64,000 nucleotides of DNA, taken from contig NZ_JARXVM010000006.1 in NCBI RefSeq assembly GCF_029892285.1, forward strand, positions 186,001-250,000. Direction: 5' to 3'. A program made the position numbers and the translations under genes. Below, piece after piece: positions 1 to 7,853 of this stretch. This stretch comes from Rhizobium sp. SG_E_25_P2 (GTDB lineage: Bacteria > Pseudomonadota > Alphaproteobacteria > Rhizobiales > Rhizobiaceae). Under the pieces are notes generated by a model. That model did not search any database and was not told the origin of the DNA. It worked only from the letters and a program-made list of their open reading frames with translations. Each line of letters starts with the position of its first letter. Position 1 is the first letter of the stretch.

Positions 1-778
1 CGGACCCGGCCGTCCCTATATTCGCGGCGGCGCGGCGATCAACCGCAAGGAAATAGAGGACGCGCTTGCCCAATCGCTGAAACGCCTCAAAACCGATTAC
101 ATCGATCTCTATCAGTTGCACTGGCCAAATCGCGGCCATTATCATTTCCGCCAGATCTGGAATTACCACCCGGAAAAGCAGCCGCCCAAGGCCGAGATTC
201 TCGACAATATGCTGGAATGCCTTGAAACGCTCGATGAAGCCGTCAAGGCCGGCAAGATCCGCGCGGTCGGGCTTTCCAACGAAACGGCCTGGGGAACCAT
301 GCAATTCCTCGATCTCGCCGAGAAGCGCGACCTCCCCCGCATGGCCTCGGTGCAGAACGAATACAACCTCCTCTATCGCGCCCATGATCTCGACTATGCG
401 GAACTGTCGCATCACGAAAAGGTCGGGCTGTTGTCTTACTCGCCGCTCGCTGCGGGCCTTCTGAGCGGCAAATATCTCAACGGCCAGAAGCCGGCCGGCA
501 GCCGCGCCGCCATCAATGGCGATCTCGGCGGACGTTTCCAACCGCTGCAGGAGCCGGCTGTCGCCGCCTATGTCGACATCGCCCGCCGCCATGGGCTCGA
601 CCCGTCGGCCATGGCGCTGGCCTGGTGCCTGACAAAACCGTTCATGACATCGGTGATCATCGGGGCGACCACGATGGAGCAATTGAAGATCAACCTGTCG
701 GCGGCAGACCTCGACCTTTCGAACGACGTTCGACAGGAAATCGCCGCCGTCATCAGGCGCTATCCGATGCCGATCTGA
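1..778 (+). CDS. Aldo/keto reductase, 5' end cut by window edge
   Basis: NADPH-dependent aldo/keto reductase of the Tas/YghZ-like branch. The reading frame is open from the first complete codon at base 2, so the N-terminus, with the catalytic Asp and Tyr, lies outside the window. The visible part begins with the strand carrying YIDLYQLHWPNR, whose His is the conserved active-site histidine region of the family. It continues through the VGLSNE segment and the QNEYNLLYR stretch typical of the barrel, and ends with the cofactor-binding IIGATTMEQL segment. The C-terminal two thirds of a usual 340-350 residue protein is present. The physiological substrate cannot be told. Downstream is a 100-base gap before an unrelated gene. 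Confidence 0.9.
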   Translation, partial: GPGRPYIRGGAAINRKEIEDALAQSLKRLKTDYIDLYQLHWPNRGHYHFRQIWNYHPEKQPPKAEILDNMLECLETLDEAVKAGKIRAVGLSNETAWGTMQFLDLAEKRDLPRMASVQNEYNLLYRAHDLDYAELSHHEKVGLLSYSPLAAGLLSGKYLNGQKPAGSRAAINGDLGGRFQPLQEPAVAAYVDIARRHGLDPSAMALAWCLTKPFMTSVIIGATTMEQLKINLSAADLDLSNDVRQEIAAVIRRYPMPI

Positions 779-878
779 GAAGGATCTAATTTTAGATTTG
801 CTTTAACGATCTGATAAAGCTGATCTTTAAATGTGTTCTGCTAAGAGACAGTTGAGCTTTTCATCTGGGATCTGCGGC

Positions 879-2126
879 ATGAAACATTTACCAGCATTCG
901 GGGCAGTCCGGGCCTTTCTGGTCAATACCGGAGGCAATATCGCATTGGTCGCCGCGCTGACCATGCCCGTCATTCTGACGAGCGCCGGCGCGGCGATCGA
1001 CTACAGCATGGCCTCGTATGAGCGGCAGTTCATGCAATCCTCGCTGGACGCCGGCGTGCTCGCGGCGGTGGTTGAGGACGATGATATATCCCGTCGCAGC
1101 GTGGTCGAAAAATATATCGACGCCAATTTCGTGGGTGAATCGAGGCTTGCCCCGGATGGACAACCGATTGACCCGGAGACAATCGACTATTCGACGCAGC
1201 TCGCTGTCAACACCAACTCTGACAATTCGCTGACTGCGACCTTCACCAGGTCCTACAAGACGACATTCATGAGCGTGATCGGGGTAAGAGCGCTCAATCT
1301 GACGGTCAGATCCAGCGCCGCAGCGTTACAATCCGGTCCCTGCATCACCGTGCTCGGCAGTTCTGGTCAGGATGTGCTCGTCAATTCCGGCGCCAATGTC
1401 ACCTCGAGCGAATGCAAGATGCATGTACGCTCGACTGCCAATCCGGCTTTCATCATGAACAGCGGCTCGACGATCAGCCTCGCCGAATTCTGCGTCAAGG
1501 GCACGAATTACATCAAGAACGGCGGCACTCTGTCGAACCTCAAGACCGGCTGCGATGCGCAATCGGATCCTTACGTCAACGCGTTCGTCGAACCCACTGT
1601 GTCCTCGACCTGCACGACCAGCGGCTATTTCAACAGCAATACGGTCACCCTGGAGCCGGGCGTTCATTGCGACACCGGCTTCAACGGCAGCCCGACCATC
1701 ACCTTCAAGCCGGGTCTGCATATCATCAAGGGGCGGATGATCATCAATTCCGGCGCGACGGTGAATGCGACGGGCGTGACCTTCTATTTTCCTGACGTGA
1801 ACAGCGAGATTCGCGCCAATGGCGGCCTGACATTCACGGCGTCGGCGCCCACCAACGGAACCTATAAGGGCGTGCTGATGTTCGAAAAGACCTCGAACGC
1901 CGCCAACAACGCCAACAAGACCCAGTATATCTTCAACGGCTCCAATGGCGAACATCTCGAAGGCATCATCTATCTGCCCAACCGAAACGTGACTTACAAT
2001 TCCACCACCAACGCCACTGAAAAGATCTCCATGGTCGTCAACCAGATGCTGATCAATTCCGCGAATTGGAAGATATCTCCCTATGGCGGATCCTCCGGCA
2101 GCGAGGGGACGCGTCTCACGGAATAA
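879..2126 (+). CDS. TadG-like pilus-assembly/surface protein with repeat-rich C-terminus
   Basis: A 415-residue protein. Residues about 12-40 form the Tad/TadG-type hydrophobic N-terminus (NTGGNIALVAALTMPVILTSAGAAID), followed by the helix with YERQFMQSSLDAG seen in TadE/TadG-like proteins of Flp pilus systems. From about residue 165 the protein turns into Asn/Ser/Gly-rich short strands (repeated NSGA-, NSGS-, NGGT-like turns), which suggests a beta-solenoid exposed outside the membrane. No other tad gene is nearby, so a pilus role is uncertain. I chose ATG 879 because it sits directly before the charged residues and hydrophobic helix; an upstream in-frame ATG at 831 would add 16 residues. 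Confidence 0.75.
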   Translation: MKHLPAFGAVRAFLVNTGGNIALVAALTMPVILTSAGAAIDYSMASYERQFMQSSLDAGVLAAVVEDDDISRRSVVEKYIDANFVGESRLAPDGQPIDPETIDYSTQLAVNTNSDNSLTATFTRSYKTTFMSVIGVRALNLTVRSSAAALQSGPCITVLGSSGQDVLVNSGANVTSSECKMHVRSTANPAFIMNSGSTISLAEFCVKGTNYIKNGGTLSNLKTGCDAQSDPYVNAFVEPTVSSTCTTSGYFNSNTVTLEPGVHCDTGFNGSPTITFKPGLHIIKGRMIINSGATVNATGVTFYFPDVNSEIRANGGLTFTASAPTNGTYKGVLMFEKTSNAANNANKTQYIFNGSNGEHLEGIIYLPNRNVTYNSTTNATEKISMVVNQMLINSANWKISPYGGSSGSEGTRLTE

Positions 2127-2137
2127 AAACCGAAAAC

Positions 2138-2172
2138 GTGGGCGCGCGGATCGAAACCAGAATAGCGCCCAC
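2138..2172 (+). terminator. Weak inverted repeat after the TadG-like gene
   Basis: GTGGGCGC and its exact complement GCGCCCAC are separated by 19 bases just after the stop codon. There is no clear run of T, so it may be a weak or Rho-assisted terminator. Confidence 0.3.
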
Positions 2173-2254
2173 AGTTTCGCATTTAACGGCTTTCTAAGGA
2201 CTCTTCCGCTAGGCTGGCGAAAACCCCTCTTCAACCGCGCGCCAGGATAGTTGC

Positions 2255-3187
2255 ATGATCGGTTTCAACGCCTCCTACGCGCTGTCGGACGCGCGGTCCT
2301 ATGTCGAGCAATTGTTCGGGCGGACGCAGTCCACTCCGGCTGACAAAACCGGGCCACAGCCGGCCAGTTGGGATGCATCGTCTGACAACAGCGAAGGCTT
2401 GACCCACCGCGACCAGGCCATCAACAAGATCATTTCGCTGATCTGGACCATGCAGCATGGCGGCGAGCAGCAGCAGAGCGCAATCAATCAAACCGGCGGC
2501 TATATACTGGATGCCCAGGGCACAGATGAGGCCGACGAGATCAACATGAAAGCGATCTCGGCCTTCAACGTCGATCTCGGCGGCGGCGATGACACGATAA
2601 ATCTCAAGGCAGGCAGCCTCGCGGCGCTGCAAGCGGGCGATGGGGCCGACACGCTCAATCTGACCGCACGCTATCTGGCTGAAATCGACGGCGGTGAAGG
2701 CGATGACGCGATCACCATGGCTGGCGAAATTGTCGATGGCGTCGATGGCAATGCGGGCGACGATGTCCTCAAGGTGAGCGGCCGCGCCATCCTCAACCTC
2801 ACAGGCGGGGCCGGCAATGACACGATCCAACTCGTCGGCGAACGGATCTTTGCGGCCGGCGGCGCGGGCGACGATACGATTTCAATCACGAGCAAGGGCG
2901 CAAGACCAGCGGAACTCAGCTTCGCCACCGGCGACGGCAAGGACACCGTGACCTCAAACGGCCCGCTCGATATCCGCTTTACCGCTTCGGGCTATGGCCA
3001 GGCAATGGCGGATGCGCTGACGCCGGATCAACTGGAAATCACGGCCTCCGACGGCGCCTTGACCATCCGTGCGCGCGGCAGCGACGACGCGATTACTATA
3101 AGCTTCACAAGCGGCGTTCTTCAGGACGCTGCGCCAAGCTATTCCTTCGTGTTGGACAACGGCGATTATGTGCTGAACATCCGCTGA
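2255..3187 (+). CDS. RTX-like glycine/aspartate repeat protein of unknown function
   Basis: A 310-residue protein without a signal peptide or membrane segment. Residues about 105-230 hold six to seven spaced GG-x-G-D-D-x-(I/L) units (GGGDDTI, GEGDDAI, NAGDDVL, GAGNDTI, GAGDDTI, GDGKDTV). They resemble the calcium-binding nonapeptide repeats of RTX proteins but are spaced about 20 residues apart rather than in tandem nonamers. RTX proteins are usually secreted by type I systems through a C-terminal signal. The C-terminal region here (YSFVLDNGDYVLNI) is compatible with that, but no secretion genes are adjacent. The ATG at 2255 is about 130 bases after the TadG-like gene. Function is not known to me. 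Confidence 0.7.
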   Translation: MIGFNASYALSDARSYVEQLFGRTQSTPADKTGPQPASWDASSDNSEGLTHRDQAINKIISLIWTMQHGGEQQQSAINQTGGYILDAQGTDEADEINMKAISAFNVDLGGGDDTINLKAGSLAALQAGDGADTLNLTARYLAEIDGGEGDDAITMAGEIVDGVDGNAGDDVLKVSGRAILNLTGGAGNDTIQLVGERIFAAGGAGDDTISITSKGARPAELSFATGDGKDTVTSNGPLDIRFTASGYGQAMADALTPDQLEITASDGALTIRARGSDDAITISFTSGVLQDAAPSYSFVLDNGDYVLNIR

Positions 3188-3274
3188 GGATCAACTTACC
3201 GTCCGACAACCTTCACGGTTTTTTGATTTGTCAGGCCATCGGCGGGACAATTCGTCCCGTAAATCTGGGCCTGG

Positions 3275-3478
3275 ATGACGCAACTGATAGCGCTGTTCAT
3301 GGCGCGCGGGCTTTTAGATCTGTGGGCGCATCGACGGCGTTAGCTGGTTACCAGCCTCGGCGTCTTCATGCTTGGCAATCTCAGCCGCGTCCGACCCCTG
3401 CTTGAACAGCAAAGCGTGCTCACCGTGGAGCGCTTCGCGCAAGCCTTTCGCCTCTCAAGGGTTCATGGCGACCAGTGA
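3275..3478 (+). pseudogene. Possible degenerate ORF with one in-frame stop
   Basis: From ATG 3275 the frame encodes a start resembling a membrane segment (MTQLIALFMARGLLDLW), then a TAG stop at 3341. The same frame stays open to 3478 with residues LVTSLGVFMLGNL and VERFAQAFRL. It could be a small gene broken by one stop, or chance in GC-rich DNA. No family was recognised. Apart from this, the 267-base gap between the repeat protein and tspO shows nothing. Confidence 0.2.
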
Positions 3479-3922
3479 AACATTGAGAATCGCGGCGAAG
3501 CTCACCCAGGCCAGATAAGGCGCAAACAACAGCGCGGAAATGCGATCGTCGCGGCGGTTCAGGGCAATGAAGCCCAGTATAGTCAGCCACAACACAGCGA
3601 TGATCGCCACTGATCCCCAGCGCCAATGCAGGCCGAACCAGGCGGGCGACCAGGCCCAGTTGAGCGCCATCTGCGCCACCCAGAGCTTCAGGGCCGGGCC
3701 GTTCCGGTCACGCTCGAACACGCGCCAGCCGGCAATGGCTATGAGGATGTAGAGAACCGTCCACGCCGGCGCGAAGACCCAGTTGGGCGGATTGAAGACC
3801 GGCTTGCGCAGGTTCGCATACCAATCCCCTGGCGGATTGGTCACGCCGATATAAATCCCGACGCCGAGAACGACCGCGACAAAGGCGACCAGCGTCAGTG
3901 CGGAACGGAGAGTGTGCGGCAT
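3455..3922 (-). CDS. tspO: TspO/MBR family tryptophan-rich sensory protein
   Basis: A 155-residue integral membrane protein of the translocator/peripheral benzodiazepine receptor family, with five predicted helices and many Trp residues. Family marks are the loop WYANLRKPVFNPPNWVF, where the family has W-Y-x-x-L-x-K-P-x-x-x-P-P, then PAWTVLYILIAIAGWRVF and the Trp-rich QMALNWAWSPAWFGLHW segment. TspO proteins bind porphyrins; in Rhodobacter and Sinorhizobium they influence tetrapyrrole or stress-related expression. The gene is a single unit, divergent from the glycosyltransferase gene across an intergenic repeat. Length matches the family's usual 150-170 residues. Confidence 0.93.
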   Translation of the reverse strand: MPHTLRSALTLVAFVAVVLGVGIYIGVTNPPGDWYANLRKPVFNPPNWVFAPAWTVLYILIAIAGWRVFERDRNGPALKLWVAQMALNWAWSPAWFGLHWRWGSVAIIAVLWLTILGFIALNRRDDRISALLFAPYLAWVSFAAILNVSLVAMNP

Positions 3923-3942
3923 GGGAGCATCCTTTTTCGTCT

Positions 3943-4045
3943 AACGCGCGTCGCGATCTTTCAGATCCGCTCCTTACGCTTTATCTGTTTGGTTTATCGC
4001 ATGTCGTGGTCCTCAAACCGGTGACCACTTTCGGGCGACATGCTT
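3943..4045. repeat. Rhizobiales-type intergenic repeat
   Basis: About 100 bases between tspO and the glycosyltransferase gene. It contains CGCATGTCG and, 40 bases on, CGACATGC as outer inverted arms around an AAACCGGTGACCACTTT core, preceded by a GATCTTTCAGATC palindrome. I recognise very similar intergenic blocks from several rhizobial genomes; this is memory, not a search. It carries no gene. Confidence 0.55.
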
Positions 4046-4188
4046 TCGGCCGAAGCATCAGCACAACAAACGTATACGACGCCAGTAGCAGTTTCAGTCC
4101 GAAATTTCTTCTCGCTGATCATTGTGCGGGAGCCAGTTGTGAGCAGGCCGACTTTCCGGTAATCCAGCGCTCGATCGATCCCAACGGT

Positions 4189-5631
4189 ATGCTCATGACC
4201 CTTCGCGCCAGCCTTGTTTTCATTATCGCTGTGACCATCTGGCGGATCGTCTGGCTGGCTTTTGACCGCACCGACCTTTTCGTCGACGAAGCGCAATACT
4301 GGCTTTGGTCGCAGCATCTCGATTTCGGCTATTACTCCAAGCCGCCGATGATCGCCTGGATCATTGCCGCAGTCACCGGCGCGGCCGGCTCGAGCGACAT
4401 CTTCTGGATAAGATTGTGCGGGCCGCTGATGCATGCCGCCAATGCGATGATGCTGATGGCGGCGGCGCGGCGGGTGACATCGATCGAGAACGCCGCCTGG
4501 GTCGGTGCAAGCTATATCGCCATCCCTGCGGTCTCCCTGTCGGCCTATATGTTCTCGACCGATGTGCCGCTGATCTTCTTCATCGCGCTGGCGCTGTGGG
4601 CCTATCTCGGCCTCATCGAAAAACGGTCGGCAGGCCTCGCCCTCGTCATGGGCATCGGCGTCGGCTGCGCCTTCCTGTCCAAATACGCGTTGCTTTTCCT
4701 GTTGCCCGGCGGCGCGCTGGCGCTTCTTCTCATCCCGCAGGCGCGGATCGCCATCCGCGATTTCATGATCTCGGTGGTCGTCGCAGCCCTCGTCGCCGCA
4801 CCGAATCTCCTCTGGAACCTCACCCATGGCGGCGCGACGGTGAAACACACCGAGGACATCGCCAAATGGGACCAGATGGCGCTCAAGCCGCTGAAGGCGC
4901 TGGAATTCTTTGTCGCGCAATTCGGCGTGATGGGACCGGTGCTGTTCACCGCACTGCTCTATGCCGGCTACCGGGCGATCCGTGGCCAGTCAGAGCCGCA
5001 AGAGCGCATCCTGCTCTGGCTGTCTTTACCGGTGACGGGTCTGATCACGCTGCAGGCGCTGCTCGCCAAGGCAGAGGCCAATTGGGCGGCCTCCGCCTAT
5101 GCGGCGGGCGTCATCGTCTCGGTCATGCTGCTGGCCCGGCTCTGGCCGCGCGGATTGACGCTATCGCTGGCGCTGACGGGCGCGGTCGCGCTGGCATTCC
5201 CGATCCTGCCCGCCTTCCCCGATACGATCCCTTTCAGCCTGGTCAAGCGCAACACAGGCCGTTCCGAGGTCAGCCTCAGGGCGGAAGAGCTGACGCGCGG
5301 CGCAGGCCTGACGGTGATCGTCTCCGACAACAGGGACATGCTTGCCGATCTGTTCCATACGCTGCGCGACGCGAAACTGACGCTCAAAGCGCGGGCGCCG
5401 GAAGGTTTTCCGGAAAACTATTATGAACAGACGTTTCCCTATCCGCCGCCGGTAGACCATTACGGGCGATCCATGGACTTCGATCCATCGCAAAAGGTTC
5501 TGTATCTCACCCGCAAGCCTTTGGTTTGCGTGAGCGAAACGCCCAACTTGCTCGCCAGCTGGACGCCCGTTGCAGACTATTTTCGCGGCCGGACGATTTA
5601 CGCCTATGACGCGGCAGCCGGCTGCCTCTAA
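4189..5631 (+). CDS. GT39/ArnT-like membrane glycosyltransferase
   Basis: A protein of about 480 residues with some ten predicted membrane helices, of the dolichyl-phosphate-mannose-protein mannosyltransferase/ArnT superfamily (GT-C fold). The first periplasmic loop has the acidic pair in DLFVDEAQYW, followed by DFGYYSKPPM, where the family has D-E-x-x-Y and K-P-P. Such enzymes move a sugar from a polyprenyl phosphate carrier to lipid A, glycans or proteins on the outer face of the inner membrane. Donor and acceptor are unknown. The start is at ATG 4189 or 4195, just before the first helix. The frame stays open upstream to 3898, but that part overlaps the repeat and is not protein-like. Confidence 0.85.
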   Translation: MLMTLRASLVFIIAVTIWRIVWLAFDRTDLFVDEAQYWLWSQHLDFGYYSKPPMIAWIIAAVTGAAGSSDIFWIRLCGPLMHAANAMMLMAAARRVTSIENAAWVGASYIAIPAVSLSAYMFSTDVPLIFFIALALWAYLGLIEKRSAGLALVMGIGVGCAFLSKYALLFLLPGGALALLLIPQARIAIRDFMISVVVAALVAAPNLLWNLTHGGATVKHTEDIAKWDQMALKPLKALEFFVAQFGVMGPVLFTALLYAGYRAIRGQSEPQERILLWLSLPVTGLITLQALLAKAEANWAASAYAAGVIVSVMLLARLWPRGLTLSLALTGAVALAFPILPAFPDTIPFSLVKRNTGRSEVSLRAEELTRGAGLTVIVSDNRDMLADLFHTLRDAKLTLKARAPEGFPENYYEQTFPYPPPVDHYGRSMDFDPSQKVLYLTRKPLVCVSETPNLLASWTPVADYFRGRTIYAYDAAAGCL

Positions 5632-5702
5632 ACCGGGATAGGCCGCATTTGAGGACGGCTGATAATTATACTTCTACTTGCAATAATTACGTGCAATATT
5701 CT

Positions 5703-5726
5703 CTCATCTTACTCTCTTGAGATGAG
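5703..5726 (+). promoter_or_regulatory. Hairpin covering the ribosome binding site of the next gene
   Basis: CTCATCT and AGATGAG are perfect 7-base arms with a 10-base loop. The right arm contains GATGAG and runs into GGG, the only Shine-Dalgarno-like stretch before ATG 5736. If the hairpin forms in the mRNA it would hide the ribosome binding site. The surrounding 5650-5720 is AT-rich and carries a direct repeat of TGCAATA. Confidence 0.4.
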
Positions 5727-5735
5727 GGCGTCGAC

Positions 5736-6677
5736 ATGCTTGAAAGCGCATATAAAGTCGGGCTCAATCAAGCAGCAAGGACAGTAGCTGCTTTATCAGA
5801 TCGCGTTGAAGCGACACCGCGCCAAATCTATCTTGAGAATTGGCGCAGAAGAAACAGTGCGCTCGACGGGCTGTTCTACGACGTAAAAGTGATATCCGCT
5901 GCCGAAACATCGAAAATCGGGCCATCCGATGCGCGCGAAGGAACGATCTTGATTGTTCCGCCAACGGGGCAAAGCGAGCTCCGTCTTTGTACCTCCATCG
6001 ATGATTTCATCGCGCAGGGCGGCTCGGACGTCGATATCATCGCTATTGCCGGCGTCGGCAGTTCTGCACTTGGATCGGCAGCATTTGCCCGCAACGTCGC
6101 CGATGCGCTTGGACGTCCGGCCGCGGCCGTCGTGTCCGGCTACGGATTGGCCGACCTGATGACGGAAGCGCTGGGCGGCTATTTCCTTTTTGGCCAGTTG
6201 AACGGCCTCAGGCACATGTTCGAACCGCTGGACGCCTTAGCGAAAAGCCATCAGCCGACGATCAGCATCCTGGCCGAGCAGACCGCTCGGAAAAGTCACG
6301 ATACCCGCACGGTAGCGGCCATGCTCGCCCATCCCAAACTGCGATTCACAGTGCTAACCGGGCATTCGAAAGGCAATCTCGTTTTGTCGGAGGCGCTCTA
6401 CTCCATAAGGGATGCCGACGCCTCGCTCTGCCGAAAACTGGCCAAAATAAGCAAGATAGTAACTGTCAGCGCCGTAATAGACATGCCGCGACCGTTTTCG
6501 GACATCACCGATGTCATAGGCGCATTGGACTGGTTCGGCGGCTTTAATTCAAGACTGGACCTCCGGCCGGATAGGCTGGCGCCAAATGCATGGCATCACA
6601 CAAACACGGAACTCCCGTTTGCCCTGGATGTCAGGGACACATTCACGGGCCTTGTCGCAGACGGAGTGCTGCGCTGA
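5736..6677 (+). CDS. Conserved alpha/beta-hydrolase-like protein, function unknown
   Basis: A 313-residue soluble protein with no signal peptide. It looks like an alpha/beta-hydrolase or lipase-like fold: strands with IIAIAGVGSSALGSAAFARN early and FTVLTGHSKGNLVLSEAL later. The second has a G-H-S-K-G-N nucleophile elbow, where lipases have G-x-S-x-G, so Ser is the likely nucleophile. His and Asp partners may be in the C-terminal HHTNTELPFALDVRD part, but this is inference. PHA/PHB depolymerase-like and poorly studied rhizobial proteins share such elbows. It is a single gene with no operon partner, behind a hairpin that may control translation. Confidence 0.65.
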   Translation: MLESAYKVGLNQAARTVAALSDRVEATPRQIYLENWRRRNSALDGLFYDVKVISAAETSKIGPSDAREGTILIVPPTGQSELRLCTSIDDFIAQGGSDVDIIAIAGVGSSALGSAAFARNVADALGRPAAAVVSGYGLADLMTEALGGYFLFGQLNGLRHMFEPLDALAKSHQPTISILAEQTARKSHDTRTVAAMLAHPKLRFTVLTGHSKGNLVLSEALYSIRDADASLCRKLAKISKIVTVSAVIDMPRPFSDITDVIGALDWFGGFNSRLDLRPDRLAPNAWHHTNTELPFALDVRDTFTGLVADGVLR

Positions 6678-6963
6678 CGCGACATATTTATGCGTGGGAG
6701 TTGCAATCCTCGGCTTTCCGTGTATAAGCCCGCTTCATCAAACATCCGGTCATATTGGCTGGTGGCTGTACGGAAGGCCGGTTTCGAGAATGAAACCGCT
6801 TGGAGCCAGAGGGTTCCGGCTTCCCGTGTCTCCGCTCTCGACCGTGAACCGTAAAGACGCTTTTCTTGCCCGCGAGGCTCGCCTCGCATTCTAAGATCAG
6901 TCGTTGAGGCTTGGCGCCATACCGGATGGGATTGATGAAACGCAAGAAAGGCAAAAGAGTTTC
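6678..6963 (+). promoter_or_regulatory. Leader region of the ribosomal protein operon
   Basis: There are 286 bases between the hydrolase-like gene and rpsF with no supported gene. The last 200 bases hold several GC-rich pairs (for example GGAAGCCGG/CCGGCTTCC type complements around 6775-6835) and would suit a structured leader. S6-S18 operons in many bacteria carry a leader bound by the S6:S18 complex. I could not match the specific motif with certainty. Confidence 0.3.
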
Positions 6964-7404
6964 ATGGCTCTCTATGAACACATTTTCCTTGCCCGCCAGG
7001 ATCTCGCGGCTCCGCAGGTCGACGCCATCGTCGAAACCTACAAGGGCGTGATCGAAGCTGCCGGCGGCAAGGTTGGTCGCATTGAAAACTGGGGCCTCAA
7101 GGGCCTGACCTACCGCATCAAGAAGAACCGCAAGGCCTTCTACGTCATCATGGACGTGGACGCCCCGGCTGCCGCGATGCAGGAAGTCGAGCGCCAGGAG
7201 CGCTACAACGAAGACATCCTCCGCTTCATGACCGTCAAGGTCGAAGCTCACGAGGAAGGCCCCTCCGCCATGATGCAGAAGCGCGACCGCGACGACCGTC
7301 CGCGCCGCGAAGATGGCGACCGTCCGTTCCGTCCGCGCCGTGAAGACGGCGACCGTCCGCCGCGTCGCGATGGCGACCGTCCGTTCCGTCCGCGCGAATC
7401 TTAA
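6964..7404 (+). CDS. rpsF: 30S ribosomal protein S6
   Basis: Small-subunit protein S6, 146 residues, which binds 16S rRNA with S18 in the platform. The N-terminal domain ([14 protein letters not shown]..., VEKY-like [26 protein letters not shown]) is typical. After residue about 105 comes an alphaproteobacterial tail made of near-repeats of [13 protein letters not shown], strongly charged and likely disordered. ATG 6964 is chosen because the conserved MALYEH begins there; an upstream in-frame start at 6904 adds non-conserved residues. It is the first gene of rpsF-rpsR-DUF2232-rplI. Confidence 0.97.
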   Translation: MALYEHIFLARQDLAAPQVDAIVETYKGVIEAAGGKVGRIENWGLKGLTYRIKKNRKAFYVIMDVDAPAAAMQEVERQERYNEDILRFMTVKVEAHEEGPSAMMQKRDRDDRPRREDGDRPFRPRREDGDRPPRRDGDRPFRPRES

Positions 7405-7416
7405 GGAGATCCTGTA

Positions 7417-7665
7417 ATGGCTGACACTTCTTCCGCTCCGGCGCGCCGCCCGTTCCATCGTCGTCGCAAGACCTGCCCGTTCTCGGGCGCCAATGCGCCG
7501 CGCATCGACTACAAGGACGTCAAGCTCCTGTCGCGCTACATTTCCGAGCGTGGCAAGATCGTTCCTTCGCGCATCACGGCTGTTTCCCAGAAGAAGCAGC
7601 GCGAACTGGCTCAGGCCATCAAGCGCGCCCGCTTCCTGGGCCTGCTGCCCTACGTCGTCGCCTGA
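7417..7665 (+). CDS. rpsR: 30S ribosomal protein S18
   Basis: S18, 82 residues, the S6 partner in the small subunit. The conserved segments [28 protein letters not shown]-equivalent [16 protein letters not shown], and [19 protein letters not shown] are all present. It starts 12 bases after rpsF with AAGGAG 8 bases before ATG 7417, so the two are co-translated units of one operon. A GC-rich hairpin lies 55 bases downstream. Confidence 0.97.
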   Translation: MADTSSAPARRPFHRRRKTCPFSGANAPRIDYKDVKLLSRYISERGKIVPSRITAVSQKKQRELAQAIKRARFLGLLPYVVA

Positions 7666-7718
7666 TCGGCTGACTCAAGGGTAACACGCAGCGTCACCAG
7701 ACTCTGCATCATGACTCC

Positions 7719-7745
7719 GGGGGATGGCGGTTTCGCCCTCCCCTT
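7719..7745 (+). terminator. Hairpin after rpsR
   Basis: GGGGGATGGCG and CGCCCTCCCC pair with one mismatch around a GTTT loop, followed by TTTCCC. It is probably an attenuating terminator between rpsR and the membrane protein gene rather than a full stop, because rplI lies downstream in the usual operon. Confidence 0.45.
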
Positions 7746-7853
7746 TCCCTTCCGCGATGGGCGCGGATCGGAATTTTTAAATCCCATGTTGGGGACTTCG
7801 CGGAAACGCTTCCCCTAACTGCGAGCTTTTTGGCGCAGGACAGCGAGAATTTG

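Noticed and set aside
3898-4188. Upstream extension of the glycosyltransferase frame
   Set aside because: It runs through the intergenic repeat and the residues are not typical for the family; the first helix begins only after 4189.
6678-6963. Frame running into rpsF from 6904
   Set aside because: The extra 20 N-terminal residues are not part of S6; the ribosomal protein starts MALYEH at 6964.
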